Of a stretch of DNA of 64,000 bases, positions 26,224-35,711 are shown in pieces. Origin of the DNA: Burkholderia sp. Bp9142 (lineage in GTDB: Bacteria; Pseudomonadota; Gammaproteobacteria; Burkholderiales; Burkholderiaceae). The notes beneath the pieces are model-generated. The model worked only from the letters and a program-made list of their open reading frames with translations. It had not been told where the DNA came from and did not search any database. Position 1 is the first letter of the stretch, and each line of letters starts with the position of its first letter. The stretch covers positions 124,001 to 188,000 of the forward strand of contig NZ_QTPP01000008.1 in the NCBI RefSeq assembly GCF_003853415.1, given 5' to 3'. The position numbers and the translations under genes were made by a program.

Positions 26224-27497
26224 ACCCGCTCGCACAGCACGCAGCACGGCTCCTGATCGTCGCCGACGACCTGTCGGGCGCGGCCGATTGCGCGGTGGCC
26301 GGGCTACGGCACGGACTGACGGCGATGGTCCTGCTCGACCCGGAGCACGCACCGGCGCCGACGAGCGGCGTCGACATCCTGTCGGTCGACGTGGACTCGC
26401 GCCGCGCGCCGAGAGACGTGGCCGCCCGACGCAACATCACCGCCGTCGAGTCGCTGTCGCATGCCGGCACGCGCCTCTACAAGAAGGTGGATTCCACGCT
26501 GCGAGGCAATGTCGCGGCGGAGGTCGCCGCGCTGACGTCGCACCTTGGCATGGCGATCGTCTGCCCCGCTTACCCGGCATCCGGACGCACCACGCGGGAT
26601 GGACGCCAATGGGTTCGCGGCGTACCCGTCGAAGCAAGCGAATACTGGCGCAACGAGAACATCCCGGGCAAGGCCGATCTGGTTGCGCTGCTTTCGGCCG
26701 AGGATCTGCGAGTCGCACACGTGGCAATCGGCGCGGTGCGCGGCGAACCGGACGCGCTCGCGGCACGCATGCGGCAGCTGCAAGCCGATGGCGTGCAAGC
26801 CGTCGTGTGCGACGCGGAGTCCGATGCAGACCTGCAACGCATCGCCCGCGCATCGGCGAGGCTCGACAACGTGTTCTGGGTGGGCTCGGCCGGCCTGGCC
26901 CCCGCCGTCATCGAAACGCTGGCGCCAACCCGAAGCACGACCCGCCCGGCGGCCGGCAGCGAGGATCCGCACGGGCCCGTGCTCACGGTCGTCGGCAGCA
27001 TGTCGAGCATCTCGCATGCGCAGCTGGACTGCCTCAAGGCCCGCGCCGGCGCCAGCCTCGTCGCGCTCGAGGTCGCCGTCTCCGCGCTGGACGACCCGCG
27101 CAGCGACGTGACAACGGTCGTATGCGACGCCCTGCGTCGCGGCCGGCACGTGGTGGTCTCGTTGAGCCAGACGCAGCGCGGCGCCGTGCAGGACGGCCTG
27201 CTGTTCTGCAACCGTCTTGCAGCCTTGCTGGCGCCCGCAGTGCGCTATGCAGGCGCGATCATCGCGACGGGCGGCGAAACGGCGCGCGCACTGCTCACCG
27301 CGGCTGGCGCGAGCGCCTTGCGGGTCGTCGACGAAATCGAGGACGGCATGCCGCTGCTCGAATGCCGGCTGCACGGCAGGACACTTCCTGTCGTGACCAA
27401 GGCGGGCGGCTTCGGCCAGCCCGCATCGATCCATCACGCGTGGCGCCGGCTTGCGAATGAAGGCAAGACGGCCGATACCGCTCAAACCAATCTGTGA
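26220..27497 (+). CDS. four-carbon acid sugar kinase (DUF1537 family)
   Basis: 425 aa. The N-terminal motif LLIVADDLSGAADCAVAGLR and the C-terminal nucleotide-binding motif IIATGGETARALL are hallmarks of the OtnK/DtnK family, which phosphorylates D-threonate, D-erythronate or related C4 acids at O4. The ATG at 26220 overlaps the dehydrogenase stop (ATGA). The next gene encodes a PdxA2-type enzyme that acts on the phosphorylated product, as in known D-threonate and D-erythronate routes. Confidence 0.9.
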   Translation: MNPLAQHAARLLIVADDLSGAADCAVAGLRHGLTAMVLLDPEHAPAPTSGVDILSVDVDSRRAPRDVAARRNITAVESLSHAGTRLYKKVDSTLRGNVAAEVAALTSHLGMAIVCPAYPASGRTTRDGRQWVRGVPVEASEYWRNENIPGKADLVALLSAEDLRVAHVAIGAVRGEPDALAARMRQLQADGVQAVVCDAESDADLQRIARASARLDNVFWVGSAGLAPAVIETLAPTRSTTRPAAGSEDPHGPVLTVVGSMSSISHAQLDCLKARAGASLVALEVAVSALDDPRSDVTTVVCDALRRGRHVVVSLSQTQRGAVQDGLLFCNRLAALLAPAVRYAGAIIATGGETARALLTAAGASALRVVDEIEDGMPLLECRLHGRTLPVVTKAGGFGQPASIHHAWRRLANEGKTADTAQTNL

Positions 27498-27508
27498 AGG
27501 GAACTGCC

Positions 27509-28534
27509 ATGGACAACCGCCCCATCATCGGCATCACCATGGGCGACGCGGCCGGCGTCGGCCCGGAAATCATCATGAAGAGCCTTGCCCATGCGTCCGT
27601 GTACGAGCAGTGCCGCCCCGTGGTCATCGGCGACGCCGCGCGCCTGCGGGACGCCGGTCGCCGGGCGGGCATCGAGCTTGACGTTCGCACCGTCGGCAGG
27701 CCGTCCGACGGCGCGTTCCGCGTGGGGGTCGTCGATTGCATCGACATGGCGCTCATTCCGGCCGACCTGCCTTATGGAAGGCTCTCCGCGATCGCCGGCG
27801 ACGCCGCGTATCAATACATCGCGCGCACCGTGGAGCTGACGTCGAAAGGCGAGCTCGATGCGATCTGCACCGCCCCGCTCAACAAGGAAGCGTTGCACGC
27901 CGGCGGCCATATTTTCCCCGGACATACGGAAATGCTCGCGCATCTGACGGGCATCGACGAGGTGTCGATGATGCTGGTCGCGCCCAACCTTCGCGTGATC
28001 CACGTGACGACGCACATCGGCCTGCTCGACGCGATCCGCAAGATCGAGCCGGGCCTCGTGCAGCGCACGATCGAACGCGCGCATGACACGCTGGTTCGCG
28101 CCGGCATCGCGAATCCGCGCATCGGCGTATGCGGCATCAATCCCCATGCCGGCGAGAACGGCCTGTTCGGCTACGGCGAAGAGGAAGAGAAGATCGTTCC
28201 GGCGGTCCAGGTCCTTCAAGCGCGCGGCTGGGACGTGGAAGGCCCGCTGCCGGCGGACACGCTGTTCTTCCGTGCGGGCCGCGGCGATTTCGACGTGGTC
28301 GTCGCGATGTATCACGACCAGGGACACGGGCCGGTGAAGGTGATGGGCCTCGAAGCCGGCGTGAACGTGACGGTCGGCCTGCCGGTCATCCGCACGTCGG
28401 TCGACCACGGCACCGCCTTCGACATCGCCGGCAAGGGCATCGCCGACGAACGCAGCATGCTGGAGGCCTTCCGCCAGGCCGTGGACCTCGCGACGCGGCG
28501 CAACGAGCCGTCGCCCGTGGCGAGCGCCGCCTGA
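27509..28534 (+). CDS. pdxA2: 4-phospho-D-threonate/erythronate dehydrogenase (PdxA2-type)
   Basis: 341 aa. It starts at the ATG at 27509 because AAGGGAA is 6 bases upstream; a GTG at 27494 overlaps the kinase stop but lacks support. PdxA metal-binding histidines are visible in FPGHTEMLAHLTG, HVTTHIGLLDAI and MYHDQGHGPVK. PdxA2 enzymes oxidise and decarboxylate 4-phospho-threonate or -erythronate to dihydroxyacetone phosphate. The adjacent DUF1537 kinase makes this role much more likely than pyridoxal phosphate synthesis. Confidence 0.9.
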   Translation: MDNRPIIGITMGDAAGVGPEIIMKSLAHASVYEQCRPVVIGDAARLRDAGRRAGIELDVRTVGRPSDGAFRVGVVDCIDMALIPADLPYGRLSAIAGDAAYQYIARTVELTSKGELDAICTAPLNKEALHAGGHIFPGHTEMLAHLTGIDEVSMMLVAPNLRVIHVTTHIGLLDAIRKIEPGLVQRTIERAHDTLVRAGIANPRIGVCGINPHAGENGLFGYGEEEEKIVPAVQVLQARGWDVEGPLPADTLFFRAGRGDFDVVVAMYHDQGHGPVKVMGLEAGVNVTVGLPVIRTSVDHGTAFDIAGKGIADERSMLEAFRQAVDLATRRNEPSPVASAA

Positions 28535-28644
28535 GCCGCACATGTAACGACACGCATCGACCAAGGGGCGAGACCGGCAGGAACATGCCGGATCGCCCGA
28601 CGCACCCGAACGCATATCAACCGAAGGTAACGTGGAGACAAACG

Positions 28645-30063
28645 ATGGCCACCTTCAGTTATTGGGAAACAGCCACCATCATCGGCATGGTTGTCACCTA
28701 CATTGTGATTACGAGCCTGATCAGCATTCGCCTGCGCAGCCGCAATTCCGAACAGTTCATGGTGGCCGGGCGCTCGATGCCCGCGCTGGTGGTCGCCATC
28801 CTGCTGATGTCGGAATTCATCGGCGCCAAATCGACGGTCGGGACTTCGCAGGAAGCCTTCTCGGCCGGCATCGCCGCTTCGTGGTCGGTCCTGGCGGCAG
28901 CCATCGGCTTCCTCTTCTTCGGCCTGTTCATGGCCAAGCGCCTGTATGCGTCCGGTGAATTCACCATCTCCGGGTTCATCGCCCAGCGCTACGGCCACGG
29001 TGCAAAACTCGCCGTCTCCGCGATCATGATCTACGCGCTGTTCGTGGTGAACGTCGGCAACTACGTGAGCGGTGCGGCGGCGATCTCGACGGTCATGCGC
29101 ATCAACCTGCCGACGGCCGCCGTCATCACCGCCATCGTCAGCACCATCTACTTCGTGTGGGGCGGCCTCAAGAGCGTCGCGTACCTGACGATCGTCCACA
29201 GCGCCGTGAAGCTGCTCGGCATCGCCATCCTGGTCGGCGTCGCGTGGAAGCTGTCGGGCGGCATCAAGCCGATGGCGCAGAACATGCCCGTGCACTATTT
29301 CACGTGGACAGGGTCGCTGTCGGGCGGCACGATCGGCGCATGGATCATCGGCACGGCCGGCGCGATTTTCTCGACGCAGTTCATCATCCAGGCCATCTCG
29401 GCAACCCGCAGCCCCGAGGGTGCGCGCGCGTCGTCGCTGATCGCCGCGCTCCTGTGCGTGCCGATCGCGATCGCGCTCGGCTTCATCGGCGTCGCGGCCA
29501 AGTACCTGTATCCGGACATCAAGAGCCTGTACGCGCTGCCGGTGTTCCTGCAGCACATGAACCCGATCCTGGCCGGCATCGTCACGACGTCGCTCGTGGC
29601 CTCCATCTTCGTGAGCGTCTGCACCGTCGCGCTGGCGATCGCTTCGCTGATCGTCAAGGACTTCTATGTGCCCCGCTTCAAGCCGACGCCCGACGTCGAA
29701 CTGAGAATGACGCGCTGGATCTCGCTGGTCGTCGGCTTCCTTCCGCTGATCTTCGTGCTGTTCGTCCCGCAGATCCTCGCGCTGTCGTTCTTCAGCCGCG
29801 CGCTGCGCCTGTCCGTATCGGTCGTCGCGCTGATCGGCATCTACCTGCCGTTCTTCAGCGGCAAGCGCGGCGCCGTCTCGGCGCTCATCGTCGCGACGGT
29901 CGCCACGACGGCCTGGTACCTGCTCGGCAACCCGTTCGGCATCGACAACATGTACGTCGCACTCGTGACGCCCGCGATCGTGCTGATCATCGGCAAGCTG
30001 TTGTTTCATGGCGAGGGCTCGAACCTTCGCGACAAGCCGCTCACGCATCGCGAATCGCACTAA
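28645..30063 (+). CDS. sodium:solute symporter (SSS family)
   Basis: 472 aa with about 12-13 hydrophobic helices spread over the whole length. The N-terminal segment with RNSEQFMVAGRSMPALVVAI and LLMSEFIGAKSTVGTSQEAF is typical of SSS transporters, which carry organic acids, sugars or vitamins with Na+. A 110-base gap after pdxA2 may hold a leader or internal promoter. It most likely imports the substrate of this catabolic operon. Confidence 0.9.
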   Translation: MATFSYWETATIIGMVVTYIVITSLISIRLRSRNSEQFMVAGRSMPALVVAILLMSEFIGAKSTVGTSQEAFSAGIAASWSVLAAAIGFLFFGLFMAKRLYASGEFTISGFIAQRYGHGAKLAVSAIMIYALFVVNVGNYVSGAAAISTVMRINLPTAAVITAIVSTIYFVWGGLKSVAYLTIVHSAVKLLGIAILVGVAWKLSGGIKPMAQNMPVHYFTWTGSLSGGTIGAWIIGTAGAIFSTQFIIQAISATRSPEGARASSLIAALLCVPIAIALGFIGVAAKYLYPDIKSLYALPVFLQHMNPILAGIVTTSLVASIFVSVCTVALAIASLIVKDFYVPRFKPTPDVELRMTRWISLVVGFLPLIFVLFVPQILALSFFSRALRLSVSVVALIGIYLPFFSGKRGAVSALIVATVATTAWYLLGNPFGIDNMYVALVTPAIVLIIGKLLFHGEGSNLRDKPLTHRESH

Positions 30064-30085
30064 CCTCGCCACTCGAGAACATTTC

Positions 30086-31273
30086 ATGAGCACGAATCTC
30101 GTTGAAGCGCCGAGCACCGCGTCGGACCACTGCGTTCGCACGGCGTATGCCGACGCGGAACGGCAAGAAGCGTTTCTGCCGACCGCCTGCGTACAGAACC
30201 ACGCGGCCAACCTGCACTGCCTCGACAACGGCGACCTGCTGTGCGTCTGGTTCGGCGGTACCCAGGAAGGCATTCCCGACGTCTCCATCTACCTGTCGCG
30301 TCTCGCGGCCGGGACGGACGCGTGGTCGCCGCCCCGGAAGCTGTCGGACGACCCGACCCGCTCGGAACAGAACCCGGTGCTGTTCACCGCACCGGACGGC
30401 CGCCTGTGGCTGATCTACACCGCGCAACTGTCCGGCCATCAGAACACCGCGATCGTTCGCCGCCGCGTGTCGACGGACGGCGGGCTCACCTGGGGCCCCG
30501 TCGAAACCCTGTTCGATCGCCCGGGGACGTTCGTCCGCCAGCCGATCATCGCCCTCGACGACGGCACGTGGATTTGCCCCGTCTTCCTGTGCCGCACGGA
30601 GCCCGGCGAGCGCTGGGTCGGCAACGACGACGTCAGCGCGGTCATGGTCTCCGACGACCAGGGCGCGTCGTGGGCGCTGCATGACGTACCGGACAGCGTC
30701 GGGTGCGTGCACATGAACGTTCACGTGCTGCACGACGGCTCGCTGCTGGCGCTTTACCGCAGCCGCTGGGCGGACTTCGTCTACGCGAGCCGCTCGACGG
30801 ATGGCCGCGCGTGGAGCCGGCCCGAGCCGACCGGGGTGCCGAACAACAACTCGTCGGTTCAGTTCACGGTGTTGCACAACGGTCACCTCGCACTCGTGTT
30901 CAACGAGAGCGATGCGTCGCACGGCAACGAGCGGCGCGCGTCCCTGTACGACGACATCGAAGACTCGGAGGACAGCGGCGAGCTGCGCGACCAGAAGGCG
31001 TCCGCGCGCGGCACCGCCTTCTGGGGCGCGCCGCGCGCGCCGATGTCGCTGGCCATCTCGGAAGACGGCGGCAGGACCTGGCGGCGCCGCCGCAACCTGG
31101 AAATCGGCGACGGGTACTGCATGACCAACAACTCCGCGGACCAGCGCAACCGCGAGTATTCGTATCCGTCCATCGTGCAGTCGCGCGACGGGGCATTGCA
31201 CATCGCCTTCACCTGGTTCCGCCAGAAGATCAAGTACGTGCGCGTCGACGAAGCGTGGGTTCGCGGTCGATGA
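30086..31273 (+). CDS. sialidase-like beta-propeller protein (Asp-box repeats)
   Basis: 395 aa. Four Asp-box-type motifs mark a sialidase/neuraminidase-type propeller: STDGGLTWGP, SDDQGASWAL, STDGRAWSRP and SEDGGRTWRR. No signal peptide is seen, so it should be cytoplasmic, unlike classic secreted sialidases. Conserved Arg and Tyr residues near the C-terminus (RNREYSYPSIVQSRDG) resemble the family. It sits between the transporter and the DeoR regulator, so it may open, hydrolyse or hydrate an imported sugar derivative. The true reaction is unknown. Confidence 0.75.
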   Translation: MSTNLVEAPSTASDHCVRTAYADAERQEAFLPTACVQNHAANLHCLDNGDLLCVWFGGTQEGIPDVSIYLSRLAAGTDAWSPPRKLSDDPTRSEQNPVLFTAPDGRLWLIYTAQLSGHQNTAIVRRRVSTDGGLTWGPVETLFDRPGTFVRQPIIALDDGTWICPVFLCRTEPGERWVGNDDVSAVMVSDDQGASWALHDVPDSVGCVHMNVHVLHDGSLLALYRSRWADFVYASRSTDGRAWSRPEPTGVPNNNSSVQFTVLHNGHLALVFNESDASHGNERRASLYDDIEDSEDSGELRDQKASARGTAFWGAPRAPMSLAISEDGGRTWRRRRNLEIGDGYCMTNNSADQRNREYSYPSIVQSRDGALHIAFTWFRQKIKYVRVDEAWVRGR

Positions 31274-31377
31274 CGCCCGCCGGCGCAACTGGCCCGTCAC
31301 TGCGGCAATTCGATAAACTTGTCGGTCGGGATGCGCGGACTTGCGCGCCAATGCGATCAGACCAGGAATTCACGCAC

Positions 31378-32184
31378 ATGAAAGTGACCAGGCGCCGGGA
31401 GGCGATGCTGCAGGCCGTGCTCGGTGGCATGACGGACGTTGCGACGTTGTGCGAGCACTTCGGAATGTCGGAAGCGACCGTTCGCCGGGATCTGCGTGCG
31501 CTCGCGAGCGACCGTCGCATTCTGCGCACGTACGGCGGCGCCGCCGCGGTCGGCGGCCATGAGCCGGAGCTCTCGCTCGAGGAGCGGCGCGTCAGTTCGC
31601 AGGAGCAGAAGGAAGCGATCGCGCACGCGGCGAGCGCGTTCGTCGAGGACGGCGACACCGTGTTCCTCGACAGCGGCACCACGACCGCGGCGCTGGCGCG
31701 CCTGCTTGCCGGCCGGACAGCCGTTCACGTCGTCACCAACAACCTGCTGGTCGTGAGCCCGCTCGCGTCGTCAGGTGTTCCGGTGACGGTGATCGGCGGC
31801 GACGTCCGCTCGTCCAGCATGAGTACGATGGGGCCGCTCGCGCAGATCGCGCTAAGCCGCCTGAGCGTCGACAAGGCGTTCCTCGGCGCCGACGGCGTGG
31901 TCGCCGAACTGGGTTTGTGCGAGGCGAGCAGCGAGCAATCGTATCTGAAGGAGTGCGTGATGCGGCAGGCAGCCGAGGTCTTCGTGCTCGTGACCGCGGA
32001 CAAGCTCGGACGCGCGAGCCAGCAGCACTGGACGCCGCTCGAGCGCGACTGGACGCTCGTGACGGATGACGCAGCCCTGCCCGAGCAGCTCGACCCGTTC
32101 CATTCGCAGGCGCGGATCACGGTTCATGCGGTCAGCACGAAGGCGACGCCTGCATCCGCCGGGTCAACGCAGGTTCAACCGTAG
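31378..32184 (+). CDS. DeoR-family transcriptional regulator
   Basis: 268 aa. N-terminal winged helix (DVATLCEHFGMSEATVRRDL, then RRILRTYGGAA) followed by a DeoR sensor domain with the phosphosugar-binding motif DSGTTT and the conserved block GADGV. Start at 31378 (MKVTRRREAM); an in-frame ATG at 31351 is possible. DeoR regulators usually repress catabolic genes until a phosphorylated intermediate binds, which fits an operon with a sugar-acid kinase. Confidence 0.9.
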   Translation: MKVTRRREAMLQAVLGGMTDVATLCEHFGMSEATVRRDLRALASDRRILRTYGGAAAVGGHEPELSLEERRVSSQEQKEAIAHAASAFVEDGDTVFLDSGTTTAALARLLAGRTAVHVVTNNLLVVSPLASSGVPVTVIGGDVRSSSMSTMGPLAQIALSRLSVDKAFLGADGVVAELGLCEASSEQSYLKECVMRQAAEVFVLVTADKLGRASQQHWTPLERDWTLVTDDAALPEQLDPFHSQARITVHAVSTKATPASAGSTQVQP

Positions 32185-32195
32185 CAGGAGCAATC

Positions 32196-32900
32196 GTGGG
32201 GCAATTGGAGCAGACGGGTTCGGGTTCGCGCCATGCAGTCGTCACGGGCGCATCGTCGGGAATCGGACGAGCCATCGTCGACCGTCTGCTGTCCGACGGC
32301 TGGCGCGTCACGGGACTGTGCCGCTCCCACATTGAAACGACCCGCGATGCGCTGAACATCGTGCCGGTCGACGTCACCGACTTCGCGGCCCTCGGGCCCG
32401 TATGTGACGAACTGGGTGCGGCGGACGCGCTGGTGCATGCGGCCGGTTTCATGCGTACCGCGCCGCTCGGTCAGCTGTCACACGAGGACGGAACGGCAAT
32501 GTGGCGCCTGCACGTCGAGTCCGCCACCTTTCTCGCCGATCGTCTGGTGCCGCGGATGCCCGCCGGCGGACGCATCGTGCTGCTGGGCAGCCGCACCGCC
32601 AGCGGCGCGGCCACGCGCAGCCAGTATGCGGCGACCAAATCCGCGCTGGTGGGCCTGGCGCGGTCCTGGGCGGCGGAACTCGCGCCGAAGGGCATCACCG
32701 TCAATGTCGTCGCGCCCGGCGCGACGGACACGCCGTTCCTGCGTGATCCGGCGCGCGCGGCAACGCCTCCCCGCCTTCCGCCGATCGGGCGATTCATCAC
32801 GCCCGAGGAAGTCGCCGCGCTGACCGGCTTCCTGCTGAGCCCGGACGCGAGCGCGATCACGGGGCAGCAGATCGTCATGTGCGGCGGGGCATCGCTTTGA
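32196..32900 (+). CDS. SDR-family NAD(P)-dependent oxidoreductase
   Basis: 234 aa. GTG start at 32196 with CAGGAG 6 bases upstream. Cofactor motif TGASSGIG, active-site segment GSRTASGAATRSQYAATKSA (Tyr-x-x-x-Lys) and a C-terminal GQQIVMCGGAS are present. It begins 11 bases after the DeoR stop, so it is probably the last gene of the catabolic operon, oxidising or reducing a pathway hydroxyacid. Confidence 0.85.
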   Translation: MGQLEQTGSGSRHAVVTGASSGIGRAIVDRLLSDGWRVTGLCRSHIETTRDALNIVPVDVTDFAALGPVCDELGAADALVHAAGFMRTAPLGQLSHEDGTAMWRLHVESATFLADRLVPRMPAGGRIVLLGSRTASGAATRSQYAATKSALVGLARSWAAELAPKGITVNVVAPGATDTPFLRDPARAATPPRLPPIGRFITPEEVAALTGFLLSPDASAITGQQIVMCGGASL

Positions 32901-32930
32901 CGCAAAGGGCTGGATCCGGCGTTGCCGGTC

Positions 32931-33986
32931 CTATTGCGATGCGGCGCGCGTGAACGGCCGGGGGAGCCTGCCCGCCGCCTGACGATCGATCATCCAGCCG
33001 GGATAACAGGGCGGCAAGGCACTCACGGCGTCGAGATGCGCAAGCTCGTCGTCGGTCAGGACGACATCGACCGCGCCGAGATTGTCGTCGAGTTGCTCGA
33101 CCCGTTTGGCACCGATGATGACGCTCGTGACATGCGGCCGGGCGAGTAGCCATGCGAGCGCGATCCGGGCGACCGAGACACCTCGCTCATCGGCGATCGC
33201 GCGCATCGCTGCGACGCACGGCCAGGCCCGCTCGAGATCGACCGGCGGAAAATCGAAGTGACTGCGCCGCGACCCTTCTTCGGTCGGCGCCCCGGGACCA
33301 AACTTCCCCGAAAGCAATCCGCCGGCGAGCGGCGACCAGACGAGCAGCCCCATCCGCTCCTCGATCGCGAGCGGCACCAGTTCGCGCTCCACGTCACGTC
33401 CGGCGATCGAATAGTAGGCCTGGAGCGTCTCGAAGCGCGTCGCACGAAGCGCTTCGCTGAGTCCGAGCGCCTTGCCGATCTTTCCGGCGCGCCAGTTCGA
33501 GACACCGACATGGCGAACCAGCCCCTGGCGCGTCAGATCGTCGAGCGCGCGCAGCGTCTCTTCGATCGGCGTGACGGAATCGTTCGCATGGATCTGGTAA
33601 AGGTCGATATGGTCGACCTGCAGCCGTTCCAGGCTTCGCTGCACGGAATCCATGATGTGGCCGCGCGACGCGCCCTGATCGTTGGGTTTCGGGCCCATCA
33701 CGCCGGCCGTCTTCGTCGCCAGCACGATCTCGCCGCGCGACACGCCGAGATCCCGCAGTGCTTGTCCGACGAGGCGTTCCGACTGACCGAACGAGTAAAT
33801 GTCGGCGGTATCGATGAAGTTGATTCCCTCGGCCAGTGCGCGGGAGATCAGCCGGGTCGCGTCGTCCTGGCCGACCGCGCCGATCGCCGCCCACATGCCG
33901 GCATCGGCATTGCCGCCCAGCGTCATCGTGCCGAGACACAGCTCGGAGACATACAGGCCGGTGCGGCCCAGTTGCTTGTATTTCAT
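32931..33986 (-). CDS. aldo/keto reductase
   Basis: 351 aa. The catalytic tetrad is visible: Asp and Tyr in FIDTADIYSFGQSE, Lys in VLATKTAG and His in LYQIHAND. The NADPH-binding end is SVIIGAKRVEQLDDNL. It belongs to the general oxidoreductase group of the family; substrate cannot be named. It lies 76 bases downstream of the WrbA-like gene in the same direction, and both could be controlled by the divergent LysR gene. Confidence 0.9.
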   Translation of the reverse strand: MKYKQLGRTGLYVSELCLGTMTLGGNADAGMWAAIGAVGQDDATRLISRALAEGINFIDTADIYSFGQSERLVGQALRDLGVSRGEIVLATKTAGVMGPKPNDQGASRGHIMDSVQRSLERLQVDHIDLYQIHANDSVTPIEETLRALDDLTRQGLVRHVGVSNWRAGKIGKALGLSEALRATRFETLQAYYSIAGRDVERELVPLAIEERMGLLVWSPLAGGLLSGKFGPGAPTEEGSRRSHFDFPPVDLERAWPCVAAMRAIADERGVSVARIALAWLLARPHVTSVIIGAKRVEQLDDNLGAVDVVLTDDELAHLDAVSALPPCYPGWMIDRQAAGRLPRPFTRAASQ

Positions 33987-34062
33987 GCCCGTTTCCTTCT
34001 GGATTAATTGGCTGGAAGGAATGCGGCGGCGTCCGGTCCGGCACGCCCCGCATACCCGGATT

Positions 34063-34653
34063 TCAGCTGATTCGAGCTTGCCCTGCCCGAAACTGTCCGG
34101 CGATCGTTGCGACGCGTGCGCCATAGCGGCGTGCCGTCTCGAGGTCTCCCGCCGACATCTCGCCGGGCGACGCGTCGGCCGGCGTCTGCGCCATCGGCGC
34201 GAGATAGGCACCCATGCGATTCAGGTCGTCGCGCATCGAGGCCTTCAGGTTGGCCGGCTTGATGTCCATGCTCGCCCAGATGCCGCCATGCTGCCCGGCG
34301 AGCAACACGAAGTATTCGAGCGTATTGAGCTTGTCGCCGTTGATGCTTGCGCTGTTGGTAAAGCCGCCGAAGATCTTGTTGCGCCACGCGCCGTCGAACC
34401 AGGCCTTCGACGATGCGTCGGCGAACTTCTTGAACTGCCAGCTGGGGCCGCCCATGTAGGTCGGCGAGCCGAACAGGATGGCATCGGCGCCGGCAAGCGC
34501 AGCCCACGCGTCCTCTGCAATATTTCCGTCGGCGTCGATGGCGACGAGTACGGCGCCGGCGCCCTCGGCGGCGGCCCTCGCCATGCGTTCGGTATGCCCA
34601 TAGCCGGAGTGGTAGACGACGACCGCCTTAACCGGCGTGGTGTGTTGCGTCAT
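34063..34653 (-). CDS. WrbA-like NAD(P)H:quinone oxidoreductase / flavodoxin-family protein
   Basis: 196 aa. N-terminal strand and FMN loop VVVYHSGYGHTERMARAAAE, second FMN segment GSPTYMGGPSWQFKKF and the block FGGFTNSASINGDKLNTL match the flavodoxin/WrbA fold. It would bind FMN and reduce quinones by two electrons. It is divergent from the LysR gene at 34774, the usual layout for a regulator and its target. Confidence 0.85.
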   Translation of the reverse strand: MTQHTTPVKAVVVYHSGYGHTERMARAAAEGAGAVLVAIDADGNIAEDAWAALAGADAILFGSPTYMGGPSWQFKKFADASSKAWFDGAWRNKIFGGFTNSASINGDKLNTLEYFVLLAGQHGGIWASMDIKPANLKASMRDDLNRMGAYLAPMAQTPADASPGEMSAGDLETARRYGARVATIAGQFRAGQARIS

Positions 34654-34773
34654 GGTTGCGCCCTTTCGTTCAGGTTGCCGTCGGGGATGACGACATCGGA
34701 AAGCACTCTACTGAGTCGCAACTGCGTTATAAATGACGACCGATTGAACGTTCTGTTACTCCCAGGGTGAACA

Positions 34774-35679
34774 ATGCAAAACCTTGACGCGCTTTTGATC
34801 TTTGCCCGTGTCGCCGAGATGACGAGCTTCACGCGGGCCGCCGAAAGCCTGGGCATCCAGAAAGGACGTGTGTCGATGGTGATCCGCAGGCTCGAGCGCG
34901 ACGTGGGCGTTGCGCTGTTGCATCGGACCACGAGAAGCGTGCAGCTGACCGAGGACGGACGCGCCTTCTATGCGCGCGCACGGGACCTGCTGGCCGAAGT
35001 ACAGGAATTGCAATCGATGTTCTCCGGCAACGGCACCCGCCTGCGGGGAAGGTTGCGCGTCGACATGCCGACCGAGCTGGCACGCAGTGTCGTGGTTCCC
35101 GCATTACCGCAACTGATGGCGGTGCATCCCGAGCTGGAACTGGAACTTTCGAGCACCGATCGGCGTGTCGATCTCGTCCAGGAAGGATTCGATTGCGTGA
35201 TCCGTCTGGGTCCGATCGTGGACGAGACGCTGGTCGCCCGGCCGTTGGGCCGGCTGCGGATGATCAATGCGGCGAGCCCCGGCTATCTGGCGCGGTATGG
35301 CGTCCCGCGCACGCTCGACGATCTGCTCGGCCAGGGACACCGGATGGTCCACTACACGCTGACGCTCGGTGCCCGGCATCCCGGATGGGAATATCCGAAC
35401 GGCAACGGCTATGCGACGCTTGCATTGCCGAGCGCGATGCAGGTCAACAGCGTGCAGACGTATCACGCGGCAGGGCTTGCCGGCATCGGGTTGATCCAGG
35501 CCGGCTATTCAGGGGTCGCGAATCACATCGAAAGCGGTGCGCTGGTGGAGGTGCTGCCGGATCTGCGTCCCGAGCCGCTCGCCGCGTCGCTCGTCGTGGC
35601 CCATCGGCGCAATCTGTCGCCGCGCGTGCGGGCGTTCATGGACTGGATCGAGGGGGTGTTGGCGCCGTATTTCGATTGA
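34774..35679 (+). CDS. LysR-family transcriptional regulator
   Basis: 301 aa. N-terminal helix-turn-helix (LDALLIFARVAEMTSFTRAA, GIQKGRVSMVIRRLERDVGV) and a LysR substrate domain from about residue 90. Sequence style is of the group often controlling oxidoreductases (CrgA-like). It is divergent from the WrbA-like gene with 120 bases between. A G-quadruplex motif starts at the base after its stop codon. Confidence 0.9.
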   Translation: MQNLDALLIFARVAEMTSFTRAAESLGIQKGRVSMVIRRLERDVGVALLHRTTRSVQLTEDGRAFYARARDLLAEVQELQSMFSGNGTRLRGRLRVDMPTELARSVVVPALPQLMAVHPELELELSSTDRRVDLVQEGFDCVIRLGPIVDETLVARPLGRLRMINAASPGYLARYGVPRTLDDLLGQGHRMVHYTLTLGARHPGWEYPNGNGYATLALPSAMQVNSVQTYHAAGLAGIGLIQAGYSGVANHIESGALVEVLPDLRPEPLAASLVVAHRRNLSPRVRAFMDWIEGVLAPYFD

Positions 35680-35711
35680 GGGGGGTGTGGGGGTTGGGGG
35701 AGGCGGAGGGG
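35680..35711 (+). other. G-quadruplex-forming motif after the LysR stop codon
   Basis: Four guanine runs, G6 (35680-35685), G5 (35689-35693), G5 (35696-35700) and G4 (35708-35711), are joined by loops of 3, 2 and 7 bases. This satisfies the usual quadruplex rule, on the sense strand. It begins right after the TGA at 35677-35679. The following bases up to 35995 hold no supported gene. Confidence 0.65.
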
